Source: an uncultured Coriobacteriaceae bacterium (GTDB taxonomy: Bacteria; Actinomycetota; Coriobacteriia; Coriobacteriales; Atopobiaceae). Taken from it: 64,000 bases of DNA. This document shows, in pieces, positions 34,717 through 44,866 of this stretch. Location: the NCBI GenBank assembly GCA_902777325.1, contig CACYTH010000001.1:158772-222771 (forward strand). Reading direction: 5' to 3'. The notes beneath the pieces were generated by a model. That model saw only the letters and a list, made by a program, of their open reading frames with translations, was not told where the DNA came from and did not search any database. Made by a program: the position numbers and the translations under genes. The number at the start of each line of letters is the position of its first letter. Position 1 is the stretch's first letter.

Positions 34717-37404
34717 TTAGGCGAGGTCTGCCGCCTGGATCTTGAGCTGCGCCACGCGCTGCTCGAGCTCGGCCTGCTGGGCACGCTTCTTCTCGATGAC
34801 CTCGGGCGCGGCCTTGGCCACAAAGCCCGGGTTGCCGAGCGTGCGCGCGACACCTGCCAGCTCCTTCTCGGCCTTGGCGATCTCCTTCTCGAGGCGCTTT
34901 GCCTCGGCAGCGAGGTCCACCAGGCCACCGACCACAACAAACACCTCGAGGCCACCGTCAACGGCACTCACCGAGCCGAGCGGCTTCTCCTGGTTGGCGC
35001 CAAGGGCGAGCTGGTCCACGCGACCGACGCTGCAGATGAAGCCACGCTGGCTCTCGAGCACGGCGGCATCCTCGGCGCTGGAGCGCACGGCCACGTCGAG
35101 CATGGTCTTGGGCGACAGACGGTAGCGGGCGCGCGTGGCACGCACGACGGAGACCACGCGGCGCGCGAGCTCGAAGTCATGCTCGGCCTTGTCGTTGACA
35201 AAGCCGGCGAGCTCCTCGGGCTCGGGCCAGCTGGAGACCATCAGGAACTTGGCATCGTGGGCGTCAAGGCCGCTGGCGGGCAGGGCGTCCCACACGCTCT
35301 CGGTCACGAAGGGCATCACGGGGTGCAGCAGGCGCAGGGCCACGTCGAGCACGTACACGAGGTTGCGCTGCACCTGCAGACGCTCCTCTGCGGTGCCGTC
35401 CAGCAGGCGGCCCTTGCACAGCTCGATGTACCAGTCGCAGATCTCGTTCCAGAAGAAGGCCTGGATGTCGCGCGCGTAGTCGCCGAGCTGGTACTTCTCC
35501 AGCGCCTCGGTGGCAGCGGCAACCATCTTTGCCAGGCGGGAGAGCATCCACGCGTCCTCGGGCGTCTCGGCCTTGGGCGCACCCGGCTCGTAGCCCTCGA
35601 GGTTCATCTGCACGAAGCGGCTCGCGTTCCAGATCTTGGTCACAAAGCCGCGGGCCTGCTCGGTGCGCGGGCTGTCGATGAGCTCGTGGGTCTTCTTGTC
35701 GATGTTGGCGTCGAACTTTACGTCCTGGTTGTTAGTGATGAGCGTGAGCAGGTTGAAGCGCATGGCGTCCGCGCCGTACTTGTTCATCAGGTCCATCGGG
35801 TCGACGCCGTTGCCCTTGGACTTGCTCATGCGGCTGCCGTCCTTGGCGAGGATGGTCGCGTAGATGTAGACGTCCTCGAAGGGGATCTCGTCGCAGAAGT
35901 ACAGCGAGCTCATGACCATGCGGGCGACCCATAGCGCGATGATGTCGCGCGCGGTGACGAGCACCTTGGTGGGATGATGGCCGACCATCTGCTCGGGGTG
36001 GTCGGGCCAACCCTGCGTGGCAAAGGTCCACAGCTGGCTGGAGAACCATGTGTCGAGAACGTCCTCCTCCTGGTGCACGTGATGGCCGCCGCAATGCGGG
36101 CAGACGTCCGTGTCCTCCATGAGGGCATCCTCCCAGCCGCAGTCCTCGCAGTGGAAGACCGGGATGCGATGGCCCCACCACAGCTGGCGTGAAATGCACC
36201 AGTCCTTGAGGTTCTCCATCCAGGTGAGGTAGGTGTCGGTCCAACGTGCGGGATGGAAGGTGACCTGGCCGCTCTTGACGACCTCGATCGCGCGCTCCTT
36301 GAGCTTGTCGACCGCCACGAACCACTGCTCGGACAGCCACGGCTCCAGCGTGGAGTCGCAGCGGTAGCAGTGCATGACGGAGTGCTGGTGCTCGTCGACC
36401 TCGCCGAGCAGGCCATGCTCCTCGAACCACTTGACGACTGCCTCGCGGCACTCGTCGCGGTCCATGCCCGTGAACTCGCCGTAGCCCTCGACGACCACCG
36501 CGTGCTCGTCGAAGATGTTGATCTGCGGCAGGTCGTGGGCCTGGCCCATAGCGTAGTCGTTGGGGTCGTGCGCAGGCGTGACCTTGACGAAGCCCGTGCC
36601 AAAGCCGGCGTCGACGTGCCAGTCGGAGAAGATCGGGATCTCGCGGTCCACGATGGGCAGCATGACGGTCTTGCCGACGAACTTGGCCTTGTCGGGATCC
36701 TGCGGGCTGACGGCGATGCCCGTGTCGCCCAGCATGGTCTCGGGGCGGGTCGTGGCGACCTCGATGTACTCGATGCCGTCGACCGGCTCGGTCAGTGGGT
36801 AGCGCAGGTGCCAGAGATGGCCCTTCTCGTCGTGGTACTCGGCCTCGTCATCGGAGATGGCGGTGCAGCAGCTGGGGCACCAGTTGACGATGCGCTTGCC
36901 GCGATAGATGAGCCCGTCATGGTACCAGTCAACGAACACCTTGCGGACGGCCTTGGCATAGTCCTCGTCCATGGTGAAGCGCTCGTCCTCGAAGTCGATC
37001 GAGCAGCCCATGCGCTTGATCTGGTTGACGATGGTTCCGCCGTACTCGCGGCGCCAGTCCCAGCACGCCTCGAGGAACTTCTCGCGACCGATCTCCAGAC
37101 GCGAGATACCCTCCTCCTTGAGCTTCTTGTCGACCTTGGTCTGCGTGGCGATGCCGGCGTGGTCGGTACCGAGAATCCAGCGGGTCGAGAAGCCGCGCAT
37201 GCGGTAGTAACGGGTGAGGGTGTCCTGGATCGTGTCGTCCATGGCATGGCCCATGTGCAGCACGCCGGTCACGTTGGGGGGCGGAATCACGATGGTGCGA
37301 TCGCCTACGCCCTTGCTGCGTTGATAGCAGCCGGCCTCCATCCAACGCTCGACGAGCTCGGGCTCCGCGACTTGCGGATCGTAGTTCTTGGGCATCTCCT
37401 CCAC
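34717..37404 (-). CDS. valS: Valyl-tRNA synthetase
   Basis: An 895-residue class I synthetase that charges tRNA-Val. PPPNVTGVLHMGHAM carries the HIGH motif, ATTRPETMLGDTG marks the editing domain, DGSRMSKSKGNGVDP is the KMSKS loop, and a coiled-coil C-terminal arm (AKRLEKEIAKAEKELAG) ends the protein. I place the start at GTG 37404 (V-E-E-M-P-K-N), about eight bases after GAAAGG; the ATG at 37395 has its GGAGGAG directly abutting. No T-box was recognised upstream. Confidence 0.96.
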   Translation of the reverse strand: MEEMPKNYDPQVAEPELVERWMEAGCYQRSKGVGDRTIVIPPPNVTGVLHMGHAMDDTIQDTLTRYYRMRGFSTRWILGTDHAGIATQTKVDKKLKEEGISRLEIGREKFLEACWDWRREYGGTIVNQIKRMGCSIDFEDERFTMDEDYAKAVRKVFVDWYHDGLIYRGKRIVNWCPSCCTAISDDEAEYHDEKGHLWHLRYPLTEPVDGIEYIEVATTRPETMLGDTGIAVSPQDPDKAKFVGKTVMLPIVDREIPIFSDWHVDAGFGTGFVKVTPAHDPNDYAMGQAHDLPQINIFDEHAVVVEGYGEFTGMDRDECREAVVKWFEEHGLLGEVDEHQHSVMHCYRCDSTLEPWLSEQWFVAVDKLKERAIEVVKSGQVTFHPARWTDTYLTWMENLKDWCISRQLWWGHRIPVFHCEDCGWEDALMEDTDVCPHCGGHHVHQEEDVLDTWFSSQLWTFATQGWPDHPEQMVGHHPTKVLVTARDIIALWVARMVMSSLYFCDEIPFEDVYIYATILAKDGSRMSKSKGNGVDPMDLMNKYGADAMRFNLLTLITNNQDVKFDANIDKKTHELIDSPRTEQARGFVTKIWNASRFVQMNLEGYEPGAPKAETPEDAWMLSRLAKMVAAATEALEKYQLGDYARDIQAFFWNEICDWYIELCKGRLLDGTAEERLQVQRNLVYVLDVALRLLHPVMPFVTESVWDALPASGLDAHDAKFLMVSSWPEPEELAGFVNDKAEHDFELARRVVSVVRATRARYRLSPKTMLDVAVRSSAEDAAVLESQRGFICSVGRVDQLALGANQEKPLGSVSAVDGGLEVFVVVGGLVDLAAEAKRLEKEIAKAEKELAGVARTLGNPGFVAKAAPEVIEKKRAQQAELEQRVAQLKIQAADLA

Positions 37405-37582
37405 GATGTGCACCTTTCTTGCAGCTTGAACATGCAATCTCATAGGATAGCACGTCAGGAGGTATAAGCTCTTCCATGACACAAGATGTGAACGTGGCTG
37501 CGCATGCGCTCCATGCTTGCCGCCACCCTGTTGACGGGTGCGGACGCGGCGTGCCGGCCGGAAAAAACCAATCGGAGCCTCC

Positions 37583-38551
37583 ATGCTTACAGCACTGCTA
37601 ACCCTCCTGCTCGTCAACCTCGCCCTGCGCGGCATCGCGTGGTGCGTGCGTGCCTTCCTGCGCTGGATGGACGAAGGCCCGCAGCTGCGGCGCCTGGTGG
37701 ACGAAGGCCTCATACCCCAGGAGCAGGTAGAGAGCGCCGAGGCCGCAGACATCCGGAAGTTCGTGGACGCCTGCGACGAGTGGCGTCGCGAGATGCGCCT
37801 GGGCAGGCGCACGCGTACCGACCGCCCGCGCCTCACGCGCGAGCAGCGTCGCGTGGTGCGCGAGGTAGAGCGACAGGCGCGCTCCGCCTACCTCGACAAC
37901 ATGACCCTCAGCTGGTTCCACATCGTGAGCCTCTTCGTGGTGGCAAGCTTTCTGGGCCTCGTCATCGAGCAGGTGTACAGCTTCGTGGTGCGCGGGGCCA
38001 CCGAGAGCCGCGTGGGGCTGGTATGGGGGCCGTTCTCCCCGCTCTACGGCTTCGGTGCGGTCTTCCTCACGCTCATCTGCTGGCAGCTGCGGCAGCGCAA
38101 TGCCAGCAACGTCACCATCTTCGTGGCCGGCATGGTGGTGGGCGGCGTGCTGGAGCAGGTGACGGGCTGGGGCATGGAGACCTTCCTGGGCGCCAGCTCG
38201 TGGGACTACACCGGCTACCCGGGTGCCCTGAGCAAGTGGGTCTGCGTGCCCTACCTCTTCTTCTGGGGTGCGCTGGGGCTGGTGTGGGCCAAGCTTCTCA
38301 TGCCTTCCATGCTCTACCGCATTGGCATGCCCTCCACCGTGCGGCAGGTGACGTTCGTAGCGCTTCTGGCGCTGTACCTGGGCACGGACATCTTCATGAC
38401 AGTGAGCTGCTTCGGCCGCATGGCGGCACGCGACGCGGGCATCCCGGCGCAGACGCCCTTCCAGGAGTGGGTGGACGAGCACTACAGCGACAGCTTCATA
38501 GCCGGACGCTTCCAGAACCTCGTCATCGGCACGGACGACCGGGCGGCATAG
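37583..38551 (+). CDS. CmpB-type putative ABC transporter permease, copy 2
   Basis: A 322-residue member of the same PF06541 family as 20,537-21,454 but arranged differently: an N-terminal TM (MLTALLTLLLVNLALRG), ~95 cytosolic residues rich in Arg and Glu, then the CmpB core (FLGLVIEQVYS, GLVWGPFSPLYGFGAV, GGVLEQVTGWGMETFLG-WDYTGYP). Function unknown. ATG at 37583 follows GGAG. The gene starts a rightward set with tcdA and tatD; 18 bases separate it from tcdA. Confidence 0.78.
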   Translation: MLTALLTLLLVNLALRGIAWCVRAFLRWMDEGPQLRRLVDEGLIPQEQVESAEAADIRKFVDACDEWRREMRLGRRTRTDRPRLTREQRRVVREVERQARSAYLDNMTLSWFHIVSLFVVASFLGLVIEQVYSFVVRGATESRVGLVWGPFSPLYGFGAVFLTLICWQLRQRNASNVTIFVAGMVVGGVLEQVTGWGMETFLGASSWDYTGYPGALSKWVCVPYLFFWGALGLVWAKLLMPSMLYRIGMPSTVRQVTFVALLALYLGTDIFMTVSCFGRMAARDAGIPAQTPFQEWVDEHYSDSFIAGRFQNLVIGTDDRAA

Positions 38552-38569
38552 AGATCAGAAAGGGACCTC

Positions 38570-39307
38570 ATGGAGACCATCAACGACCGACTGCTTCTCA
38601 TCCTGGGCGACGAGCGCCTGGCCACGTTGCGTGCCTCGCGCGTCATGGTGCTGGGGCTGGGCGGAGTGGGCTCGAGCTGCGCCGAGGCGCTGGCACGCGG
38701 GGGCGTGGGCTCGCTTGTGCTGGTGGATCGTGACGTGGTGGCACCCAGCAACATCAACCGCCAAGCGCTGGCCTTTACGAGCACGCTCGGACGCCCAAAG
38801 GCCGAGGTCATGCAGGACATGGTGCGTGACATCAACCCCAGCTGTGACGTGTGTGCGGTGCAGGCCTTTATCGACAAAGACCGCGTGGCCGAGCAGCTCG
38901 GCGCACTCCCCCGCCCCGACTACGTGGTTGACGCCATCGACACCGTGAGCCAGAAGCTGGCCATCGCCACGTGGTGCCAAGGCCAGGGCATCCCCGAGGT
39001 CTCTGCCATGGGCGGCGCCAACAAGCTCGACCCAACCCGCCTACGCTTTGCCCCCATCGAGAAAACGCAGGTGGACCCCCTTGCGCGCATCGTTCGCAAG
39101 GAGTGCCGCAAGCGGGGCATCCGCGGGCTCACGGTACTGTACTCCGACGAGCAGCCGCTGGAGGCCGAGGGCAAACGCGACGCCATCGACGAGCACGGCT
39201 TTGTACGCGAGGGCCAAAGCATCCTCGGAACCATGAGCTACTTTCCGCCCATCATGGGACAGATGCTGGCAGGTTATGTGCTGCGCGGGCTGACGGGACT
39301 ACTGTGA
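38570..39307 (+). CDS. tcdA: tRNA threonylcarbamoyladenosine dehydratase (TcdA/CsdL)
   Basis: A 245-residue E1-like ThiF-fold protein that would convert t6A to its cyclic form at position 37 of tRNAs using ATP. Motifs: VMVLGLGGVGSSCAEALARGG (nucleotide loop), LVDRDVVAPSNINRQ, VVDAIDTVSQKLAI and MGGANKLDPT. The length is typical. The next gene starts inside its stop codon (TGATG), so translation is probably coupled. Confidence 0.88.
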   Translation: METINDRLLLILGDERLATLRASRVMVLGLGGVGSSCAEALARGGVGSLVLVDRDVVAPSNINRQALAFTSTLGRPKAEVMQDMVRDINPSCDVCAVQAFIDKDRVAEQLGALPRPDYVVDAIDTVSQKLAIATWCQGQGIPEVSAMGGANKLDPTRLRFAPIEKTQVDPLARIVRKECRKRGIRGLTVLYSDEQPLEAEGKRDAIDEHGFVREGQSILGTMSYFPPIMGQMLAGYVLRGLTGLL

Positions 39308-40077
39308 TGGGCCCAACGCTCTGGGACATGCATGTGCATCTTGACTTCATGCAAGATGCAAGGGGTGTGGCCGCCGAGGCGGAGCGGCTTGGCCTGGGGG
39401 TGTTTGCGGTCACCGTCACGCCAGAGGGCTACGAGCAGACTGCGCGCGAGCTGGTGGATGCCCCCAATGTGCGCGTGGGCGTGGGGCTGCATCCGTGGTG
39501 GGTGGCAGACGGACGCTGCGACACCGGTGACGTGGCTCGCGCGGCAGAGTTGGCACGGACGTCGCGCTTTGTGGGCGAGGTGGGGTTGGACCTCTCCCCT
39601 AAGCATGTGCCCGATGGCTCGCTGGAGCGGCAGGTTGCGGCACTCGAGGCCGTGGCCGGCGCCTGCGCAGAGACGAGCGACGGCGCCAGGCCCAAGGTGC
39701 TCTCGCTGCACTCCGTGCGTGCGGCCGGCCTCACGCTAGACGTGCTCGAACGCACTGGCGCACTGGCAGCATGCGCCTGCATCTTCCACTGGTTCAGCGG
39801 CACGAGCGATGAACTGCATCGCGCCGTCAAAGCCGGCTGCTGGTTCTCGGTCAACGAGATGATGCTGCGCACGCGGCGCGGCCGCGAGTACGCACGGCAG
39901 CTACCCGCAAGCCGCCTGCTGCTGGAGACGGACCTGCCCCCTGGAGAGGACGTGCCCTTTGCCGCGGGGGAGATCGTAGCGCAGCTCGAGCGCACCCTCG
40001 AGCAGCTGGCCGCCATCCGCGGCGCCGACGTCAGCCAGCTCGCCTGCGACAACGCCCAGCTTCTGCTGGCAGGCTAA
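39307..40077 (+). CDS. TatD-family metal-dependent hydrolase
   Basis: A 256-residue TIM-barrel nuclease-type hydrolase. WDMHVHLDFM supplies the HxH metal ligands, FVGEVGLDLS the bridging Glu, HSVRAAG and IFHWFSG later His ligands, and LLLETDLPP the final Asp. TatD proteins are 3'-5' exonucleases or peptide-linked hydrolases. It is one-base overlapped with tcdA. Divergence from classical TatD (HSVRA rather than HxR) may mean altered specificity. Confidence 0.82.
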   Translation: MGPTLWDMHVHLDFMQDARGVAAEAERLGLGVFAVTVTPEGYEQTARELVDAPNVRVGVGLHPWWVADGRCDTGDVARAAELARTSRFVGEVGLDLSPKHVPDGSLERQVAALEAVAGACAETSDGARPKVLSLHSVRAAGLTLDVLERTGALAACACIFHWFSGTSDELHRAVKAGCWFSVNEMMLRTRRGREYARQLPASRLLLETDLPPGEDVPFAAGEIVAQLERTLEQLAAIRGADVSQLACDNAQLLLAG

Positions 40078-40083
40078 CGCAAT

Positions 40084-40118
40084 GCGGCGCACCAACTCCC
40101 TCGGAGTCAGTGCGCCGC
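40084..40118. terminator. Bidirectional terminator
   Basis: GCGGCGCAC pairs with GTGCGCCGC around a 17-base loop, between the convergent tatD-like and SPFH genes. Confidence 0.6.
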
Positions 40119-40143
40119 TGGGCTACCTTAGTACGCCGCCGGG

Positions 40144-41145
40144 CTACTGCTCTTGCGCCTTCTTGGCCTCCTCGGCCACCAGCAGGTCGCGCAGCACCGG
40201 AGCGCTCTGCGAGAACTCCGACGGCAGCACCACCGTGGAGGCGCCCGCCTGAGCGAAGGCCTCCATCATGCCGATGTGCTGCGTGTACTCGAAGAGGCGA
40301 TTGGCCTCCTCGCTCGTCAGCTCGGAGCCCTGGATCACGTCGATGGAGTCGCGGATGCCCTGCGCGATGGCCACGCGCTGGTTTGCGATGCCGCGGCCCT
40401 CGGCCTCCATGGCCTCGGCCTTTGCCTGGGCTGCGATGACCGTCTTCTGGCGGTCGGCCTCGGCCTCGTTCTTGGCGGACTCGAGGTCGTTCTTGGACGC
40501 GATGATGCGGTTCATCGACTGCTGCACGTCCTTGGGCAGCTTGATGGAGGTGATCAGCGTGGTCACGATCACGTAGCCGTACTCGAGCATCTTCTCGGAG
40601 ACGACCTCGTCGATGGCGCGGGCGATGGCGTCCTTCTCGGTAAAGACCTCGTCGAGCTTGCGGCTCGGGATCTGCGAACGCAGCGCGTCGGCAAAGTAGT
40701 CCTTCATCTGCGCGACCGGGTCGGTCAGGGTGTAGAGGCTCTTGTAGATGCCGGACGGACCCTCCAGCGGCTGGCTGTAGTCGACGTGATACTGCACGGA
40801 TACGTCCAGCTCGATGGTCACGTTGTCCTCGGTCTTCGCGTCAAAGGTGATGTGCTCGTCCTCCGTCATGAGGTTGACGTCGCGCACGCGGTCGATGATG
40901 GGCACGCGCACGTGGAAGCCCGGCCCCACCACCTGGTTGAACTTGCCGAGGCGCTCGATGACGCCCACGTGCTGCTGCTGGATGACGTAGAAGATGCCCT
41001 GGTAGCCATCGCTGACGGTGCCATGTTGGTTGCGTCCTGTGGCTCCGGCGATGCCGGCGACGACCTTCGCGATGACGATGAGGGCGATAAGCGGGATGAG
41101 CACGCTCGTGACGATGGCGATGAGCTCCCCAAAGTCGTAGTACAT
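40144..41145 (-). CDS. SPFH/band 7 (stomatin-like) membrane protein
   Basis: A 333-residue protein with one N-terminal TM (LIAIVTSVLIPLIALIVIAKVV), then the band 7 domain (VIQQQHVGVIERLGKFNQVVGPGFHVRVPIIDRV) and a long helical C-terminal part (NEAEADRQKTVIAAQAKAEAMEAEG). Such proteins oligomerise on the inner face of the membrane and scaffold proteases or lipid microdomains. No NfeD partner is adjacent. ATG at 41145 has AAGGAGG just upstream. Confidence 0.92.
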   Translation of the reverse strand: MYYDFGELIAIVTSVLIPLIALIVIAKVVAGIAGATGRNQHGTVSDGYQGIFYVIQQQHVGVIERLGKFNQVVGPGFHVRVPIIDRVRDVNLMTEDEHITFDAKTEDNVTIELDVSVQYHVDYSQPLEGPSGIYKSLYTLTDPVAQMKDYFADALRSQIPSRKLDEVFTEKDAIARAIDEVVSEKMLEYGYVIVTTLITSIKLPKDVQQSMNRIIASKNDLESAKNEAEADRQKTVIAAQAKAEAMEAEGRGIANQRVAIAQGIRDSIDVIQGSELTSEEANRLFEYTQHIGMMEAFAQAGASTVVLPSEFSQSAPVLRDLLVAEEAKKAQEQ

Positions 41146-41247
41146 GGTTCCTCCTTGAGTAGGCAATACGACTTGAGCGGGAGTATACCCATTTCCCCTC
41201 TCGGCCAATTGTTTGTGACACGACAACAATTCCTACACGGATCCGCC

Positions 41248-41322
41248 ACCTGCCAAAGGGGGTTACCCCCTGTGGCAGCTCCGAGCGAACCTGTCAAAAG
41301 GGGTTACCCCCCGTGGCAGGTC
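41248..41322. repeat. Two direct copies of the GGGGTTACCCC REP-like unit
   Basis: Units at 41248-41278 and 41289-41321 read ACCTG(C/T)CAAA(A/G)GGGG-TTA-CCCCC, then (T/C)GTGGCAG. They match the units at 34,609-34,676 but here lie in the same orientation. Each unit can form its own hairpin. They fill the gap between the start of the SPFH gene and the clpX terminator. Confidence 0.85.
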
Positions 41323-41328
41323 AAAGGA

Positions 41329-41354
41329 AACGGGCGACCCGAAGGCCGCCCGTT
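41329..41354 (-). terminator. Terminator of clpX
   Basis: AACGGGCG pairs with CGCCCGTT around a 10-base loop, then TTCCTTTGACC on the minus strand, 26 bases past the clpX stop. Confidence 0.8.
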
Positions 41355-41380
41355 ATCTCATGCGAATATGCCTCTCGCGC

Positions 41381-42682
41381 CTATGCGCCGAGCTGCACCT
41401 CTGCGCCGTCCTTGTCGTAGAGCAGAGGCAGCGTCGGGGTGCCCACGCTTTCGGGCGTGACCACCACGCGCACGATGCGCTTGTCGCTCGGGAGGTCGAA
41501 CATCGTCTGCTCCAGCGTCTGCTCGCAGATAGCGCGCAGGCCGCGGGCGCCCGTGCCGCGATCGACGGCCAGGCGGGCAATCTCGCGCAGGGCACCGTCG
41601 GCAAACTCGAGCTTGACGCCCTCGATCTCGAACATGCGCTTGTACTGCTTGACCAGCGCGTTCTTGGGCGTGGTGAGGATCTCCACCAAGTCGTCCTCGG
41701 TCAGCTCGCGGGTGGAGCTGATCACCGGGATACGGCCGATGAACTCGGGGATCATGCCAAAGTTGTGCAGGTCCTGCGGCATGACCTGGCTGATGAGCTC
41801 GTCGGTGTTGTCCTCCACGCTCTTTGCCAGCTCGGAGTTGAAGCCGATGCCCTTCTTGCCGATGCGGTCGGCCACGATCTTGTCCAGGCCCACGAAGGCG
41901 CCTGCGCAGATGAACAGGATGTTGGTGGTATCGATGTGGATGAGCTCCTGCTGCGGATGCTTGCGGCCGCCCTGCGGAGGAACGCTCGCCTCGGTGCCCT
42001 CGAGAATCTTGAGCAGCGCCTGCTGCACGCCCTCGCCCGACACGTCGCGCGTGATGGAGAGGTTCTCCGCCTTGCGGGCGATCTTGTCGATCTCGTCCAC
42101 GTAGACGATGCCGATCTCGGCACGCTCGACGTCGTTGTCGGCGGCGGTGATGAGCTTGAGCAGGATGTTCTCCACGTCCTCGCCCACGTAGCCGGCCTCG
42201 GTCAACGTGGTGGCGTCGGCGATGGCAAAGGGCACCTTGAGGAAGCGTGCCAGCGTCTGGGCCAGCAGCGTCTTGCCGGTGCCGGTGGGGCCGAGCAGCA
42301 GGATGTTGCTCTTTGCCAGCTCGACCTTCTCCTCACCCTCGGCCACGTCGTCGTTGCCCGTCACGATGCGGCGGTAATGGTTGTAGACGGCCACGCTCAT
42401 GGCGCGCTTGGCCGCCTCCTGCCCCATGACGTACTGGGACAGCTCGTCGTAGATCTCGTGCGGCGTGGGGAGCGCCTCGAGCGGGCTGTCGGTAAGGTCA
42501 AAGTCCTCGTAGCCCGCCTCCAGCTCGTCCTCCTCGAGCCCGGTGATGATGCTGCTGCACTCGCGCACGCAGTCGTCGCAGATGCAGACCCCGTTGGGGC
42601 TCTGGACCAGACGGTTGACCTGGCTGCGCGACCTGCCGCAGAACGAGCAGTGCATGTTGTTTTGGTCGTTGTCGTAGGGCAT
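41381..42682 (-). CDS. clpX: ATP-dependent protease ATP-binding subunit ClpX
   Basis: A 433-residue AAA+ unfoldase that feeds substrates to ClpP. The N-terminal zinc domain has four Cys ([10 protein letters not shown] ... CICDDC), followed by Walker A GPTGTGKT, the pore loop AGYVGEDVE, Walker [11 protein letters not shown], the ClpP-contact IGF-type loop KKGIGFNSE and the sensor 2 region [10 protein letters not shown]. It is the last gene of the tig-clpP-clpX set, with a hairpin separating it from clpP. Confidence 0.98.
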   Translation of the reverse strand: MPYDNDQNNMHCSFCGRSRSQVNRLVQSPNGVCICDDCVRECSSIITGLEEDELEAGYEDFDLTDSPLEALPTPHEIYDELSQYVMGQEAAKRAMSVAVYNHYRRIVTGNDDVAEGEEKVELAKSNILLLGPTGTGKTLLAQTLARFLKVPFAIADATTLTEAGYVGEDVENILLKLITAADNDVERAEIGIVYVDEIDKIARKAENLSITRDVSGEGVQQALLKILEGTEASVPPQGGRKHPQQELIHIDTTNILFICAGAFVGLDKIVADRIGKKGIGFNSELAKSVEDNTDELISQVMPQDLHNFGMIPEFIGRIPVISSTRELTEDDLVEILTTPKNALVKQYKRMFEIEGVKLEFADGALREIARLAVDRGTGARGLRAICEQTLEQTMFDLPSDKRIVRVVVTPESVGTPTLPLLYDKDGAEVQLGA

Positions 42683-42701
42683 GTACGCTCCCTGTATGGT
42701 T

Positions 42702-42732
42702 GTGGGGCACCGCAGCGGCTGCGGTGCCCCAC
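42702..42732 (-). other. Stable hairpin between clpP and clpX
   Basis: A 15-bp perfect stem (GTGGGGCACCGCAGC and complement) with a one-base centre, just after the clpP stop and 20 bases before the clpX ATG. On the minus strand no T-tract follows, so it may stabilise or process the mRNA or lower read-through into clpX rather than terminate. Confidence 0.7.
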
Positions 42733-42737
42733 GGTTT

Positions 42738-43355
42738 TTACAACTGCTCGGTACGAGAGGTGATCACGCGGTCGACCAGACCATACTCCATGGCCTCCTG
42801 GGCGCGCAGGTAGTTGTCGCGCTCGGTGTCCGCGTTGATCTTCTCGATGGGCTGGCCCGTGGCGTCCGCGAGAATCTGGTTGAGGTGCTCGCGGATGTAC
42901 TTGGTCTCCTCGGCCACGATCTGGATGTCGGTCTGCTGGCCCTCGACGCCGCTGGAGGGCTGGTGGATGAGCACCATGGAGTTGGGCAGGCACAGGCGCT
43001 TGCCCTTGGCGCCACTGGCAAGCAGCACGGCTGCCATGCTGGCGGCCATGCCGACGCAGATGGTGGAGACCTCGGGCTTGATGAAGTTCATCGTGTCGAG
43101 GATGCCCAGGCCGGCGTAGACCTCACCACCAGGAGAGTCGATGTAGAGCGAGATGTCCTTGTCCGGGTCCTGGCTCTCGAGGTGCAGGAGCTGCGCGATG
43201 ACGAGGTTGGCGCTCTCGCGGGTGATCGGCTCGCCGATGAAGACGATGCGGTCGTTGAGCAGGCGAGAGTAGATGTCGTAGCTGCGCTCGCCGCGCGGCG
43301 TCTGCTCCACCACGTAGGGAATCAGCGGGATGTTGGTGGGGTTGTGGATGGACAT
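42738..43355 (-). CDS. clpP: ATP-dependent Clp protease proteolytic subunit
   Basis: A 205-residue serine peptidase. [33 protein letters not shown], catalytic Ser in [12 protein letters not shown], His in NSMVLIHQP and Asp in [10 protein letters not shown] are all present. The propeptide is short (~18 residues). Start ATG at 43355 follows GGAGG. It lies between tig and clpX, as in many bacteria. Confidence 0.98.
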   Translation of the reverse strand: MSIHNPTNIPLIPYVVEQTPRGERSYDIYSRLLNDRIVFIGEPITRESANLVIAQLLHLESQDPDKDISLYIDSPGGEVYAGLGILDTMNFIKPEVSTICVGMAASMAAVLLASGAKGKRLCLPNSMVLIHQPSSGVEGQQTDIQIVAEETKYIREHLNQILADATGQPIEKINADTERDNYLRAQEAMEYGLVDRVITSRTEQL

Positions 43356-43374
43356 GGGTGCCTCCAATAGTTGA

Positions 43375-43410
43375 GCATGCCCCAGGTGCAACGGCGCACC
43401 TGGGGCATGC
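43375..43410 (-). other. Stable hairpin between tig and clpP
   Basis: A 15-bp perfect stem (GCATGCCCCAGGTGC and complement) with a six-base loop, 25 bases after the tig stop and 19 before the clpP start. As with the clpP-clpX hairpin, no T-tract follows on the minus strand. Confidence 0.7.
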
Positions 43411-43435
43411 GTTGCCATACAGATAGGCTTATACC

Positions 43436-44794
43436 CTACTCGGCGTCCTCGGAATCGCTCTCCTCAGCATCTGCAGCGGCGCGACGCTCGGCAACCTCGT
43501 CGACCTCGGTGACCTCGGCGTTCTCGACGAGCCACTTGACGGCCTTGGAGCGGCGGATGGACTCGCGGATGGCGGACATGCGGCCGTCGTTGCGGAACTC
43601 CTCCATGGAGGCCTCGACGTTCTCGACGCCAGCCTTGACGAACTCGTCCAGCACGTCCTCGGCCGTGGCGACAAAGCCCTTGGCCTTGGCCAGGGCGTCG
43701 AGGGCGAGACCCTGGCGGGCGCGCTCGGCAGCCTGGGCGTGGAGGTCGGCCAGGAAGTCGTTGGTGTCGATCTGGCGGGCACCAAGGTACATGTCGAGGC
43801 TCATGCCCTGACGCTGCAGCGAGGTGAGGAACTCGTTGGCGAGCTCCTGGAAGACCTGGTTCTCGTAGGCCTCGGGGACCTCGACCTCAGAGGCGCGCTT
43901 GCCGAGCTCCTCGACGACGCGGTCCTCCTTGAGGTTGGGCAGGCTGCGCTGCTTGTCCTCCTCGATCTCCTCCTTGACGGCGTCGCGGAGCTCCTCGACG
44001 GTGTCAAAGCCGAAGCTCTTCTTGGCCAGCTCGTCGTCGAGCTCGGGGGTGACGGCAACCTTGATGGCGTTGAGGGTGACCTCGACGTCGTAGTTGTGCA
44101 CGTGCTCGTGGTCGCCATGCATGTGGCTGCGAGACCAGGTGACCTCCTTGACCTCGCCCTTCTTCATGCCGACGATGCCGTCGACGAGCTCCTGGGGCAG
44201 GCTGTCGGCGGTGAGGGCCATGGTGCGGTTCTTGCCGGCGAGGTCGTCGGCGCCCTCCTTGTTGGCGATGTCGACGGTGATGATGTCGCCAACCTCGGCG
44301 GTGCGGTCCTCGTCCTCGACGTCCTCGTAGGAGACCTGGTAGGCAAGGAGCTGCTCGATCTGGAGGTCGATCTCGGCCTCGGTGGCCTCCTGGGGAGGCA
44401 TGTTGATGGCGACGGCGTCGTAGGAGTCAAGCTCGACCTCGGGCGGCACGGTGACGGTGGCGGTGACCACGTAGTCCTCGTGCTCGACGACGAGGGACGG
44501 GTCCTCGCCAAAGTCGGGACGCTCCACCGGTACGAGGTCCAGCTCGTCAAGCATGATGGGCTGGGCGTCGTTGAGGAGGTCATTGGTGGCGTCGGCGAGG
44601 ATGGCCTCGCGACCCACGATGCCGTCGATCACGGGACGAGGGGCGCGGCCACGGCGGAAGCCCTGGAACTGGTAACGACGGGCGATGCTCTTGTAGGCCT
44701 GGTCAACGTAGCTGTCGACATCGGCAGCCGGTACGGTGATGGTGACGACAACCTTGTCGTTCTCGGGCCTCTCGGCGGTGACAGAGATGTTCAA
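43436..44794 (-). CDS. tig: Trigger factor
   Basis: A 452-residue ribosome-bound chaperone with prolyl isomerase activity. The ribosome-binding signature is [16 protein letters not shown] near residue 45, the FKBP-type domain covers ~160-245 ([30 protein letters not shown]), and a helical C-terminal domain follows. The start is the TTG at 44794 (L-N-I-S-V-T), directly behind AGGAGGAACG; the frame continues open upstream only because it reads through tRNA-Leu. It ends in an acidic tail ([10 protein letters not shown]). Confidence 0.96.
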   Translation of the reverse strand: MNISVTAERPENDKVVVTITVPAADVDSYVDQAYKSIARRYQFQGFRRGRAPRPVIDGIVGREAILADATNDLLNDAQPIMLDELDLVPVERPDFGEDPSLVVEHEDYVVTATVTVPPEVELDSYDAVAINMPPQEATEAEIDLQIEQLLAYQVSYEDVEDEDRTAEVGDIITVDIANKEGADDLAGKNRTMALTADSLPQELVDGIVGMKKGEVKEVTWSRSHMHGDHEHVHNYDVEVTLNAIKVAVTPELDDELAKKSFGFDTVEELRDAVKEEIEEDKQRSLPNLKEDRVVEELGKRASEVEVPEAYENQVFQELANEFLTSLQRQGMSLDMYLGARQIDTNDFLADLHAQAAERARQGLALDALAKAKGFVATAEDVLDEFVKAGVENVEASMEEFRNDGRMSAIRESIRRSKAVKWLVENAEVTEVDEVAERRAAADAEESDSEDAE

Positions 44795-44866
44795 CGTTCC
44801 TCCTGGTAGTGCATCCTGGCAGCTCAAGGCTGCTCCTACAGATCTTTTGCCTGCCCAAAGGGCAAG

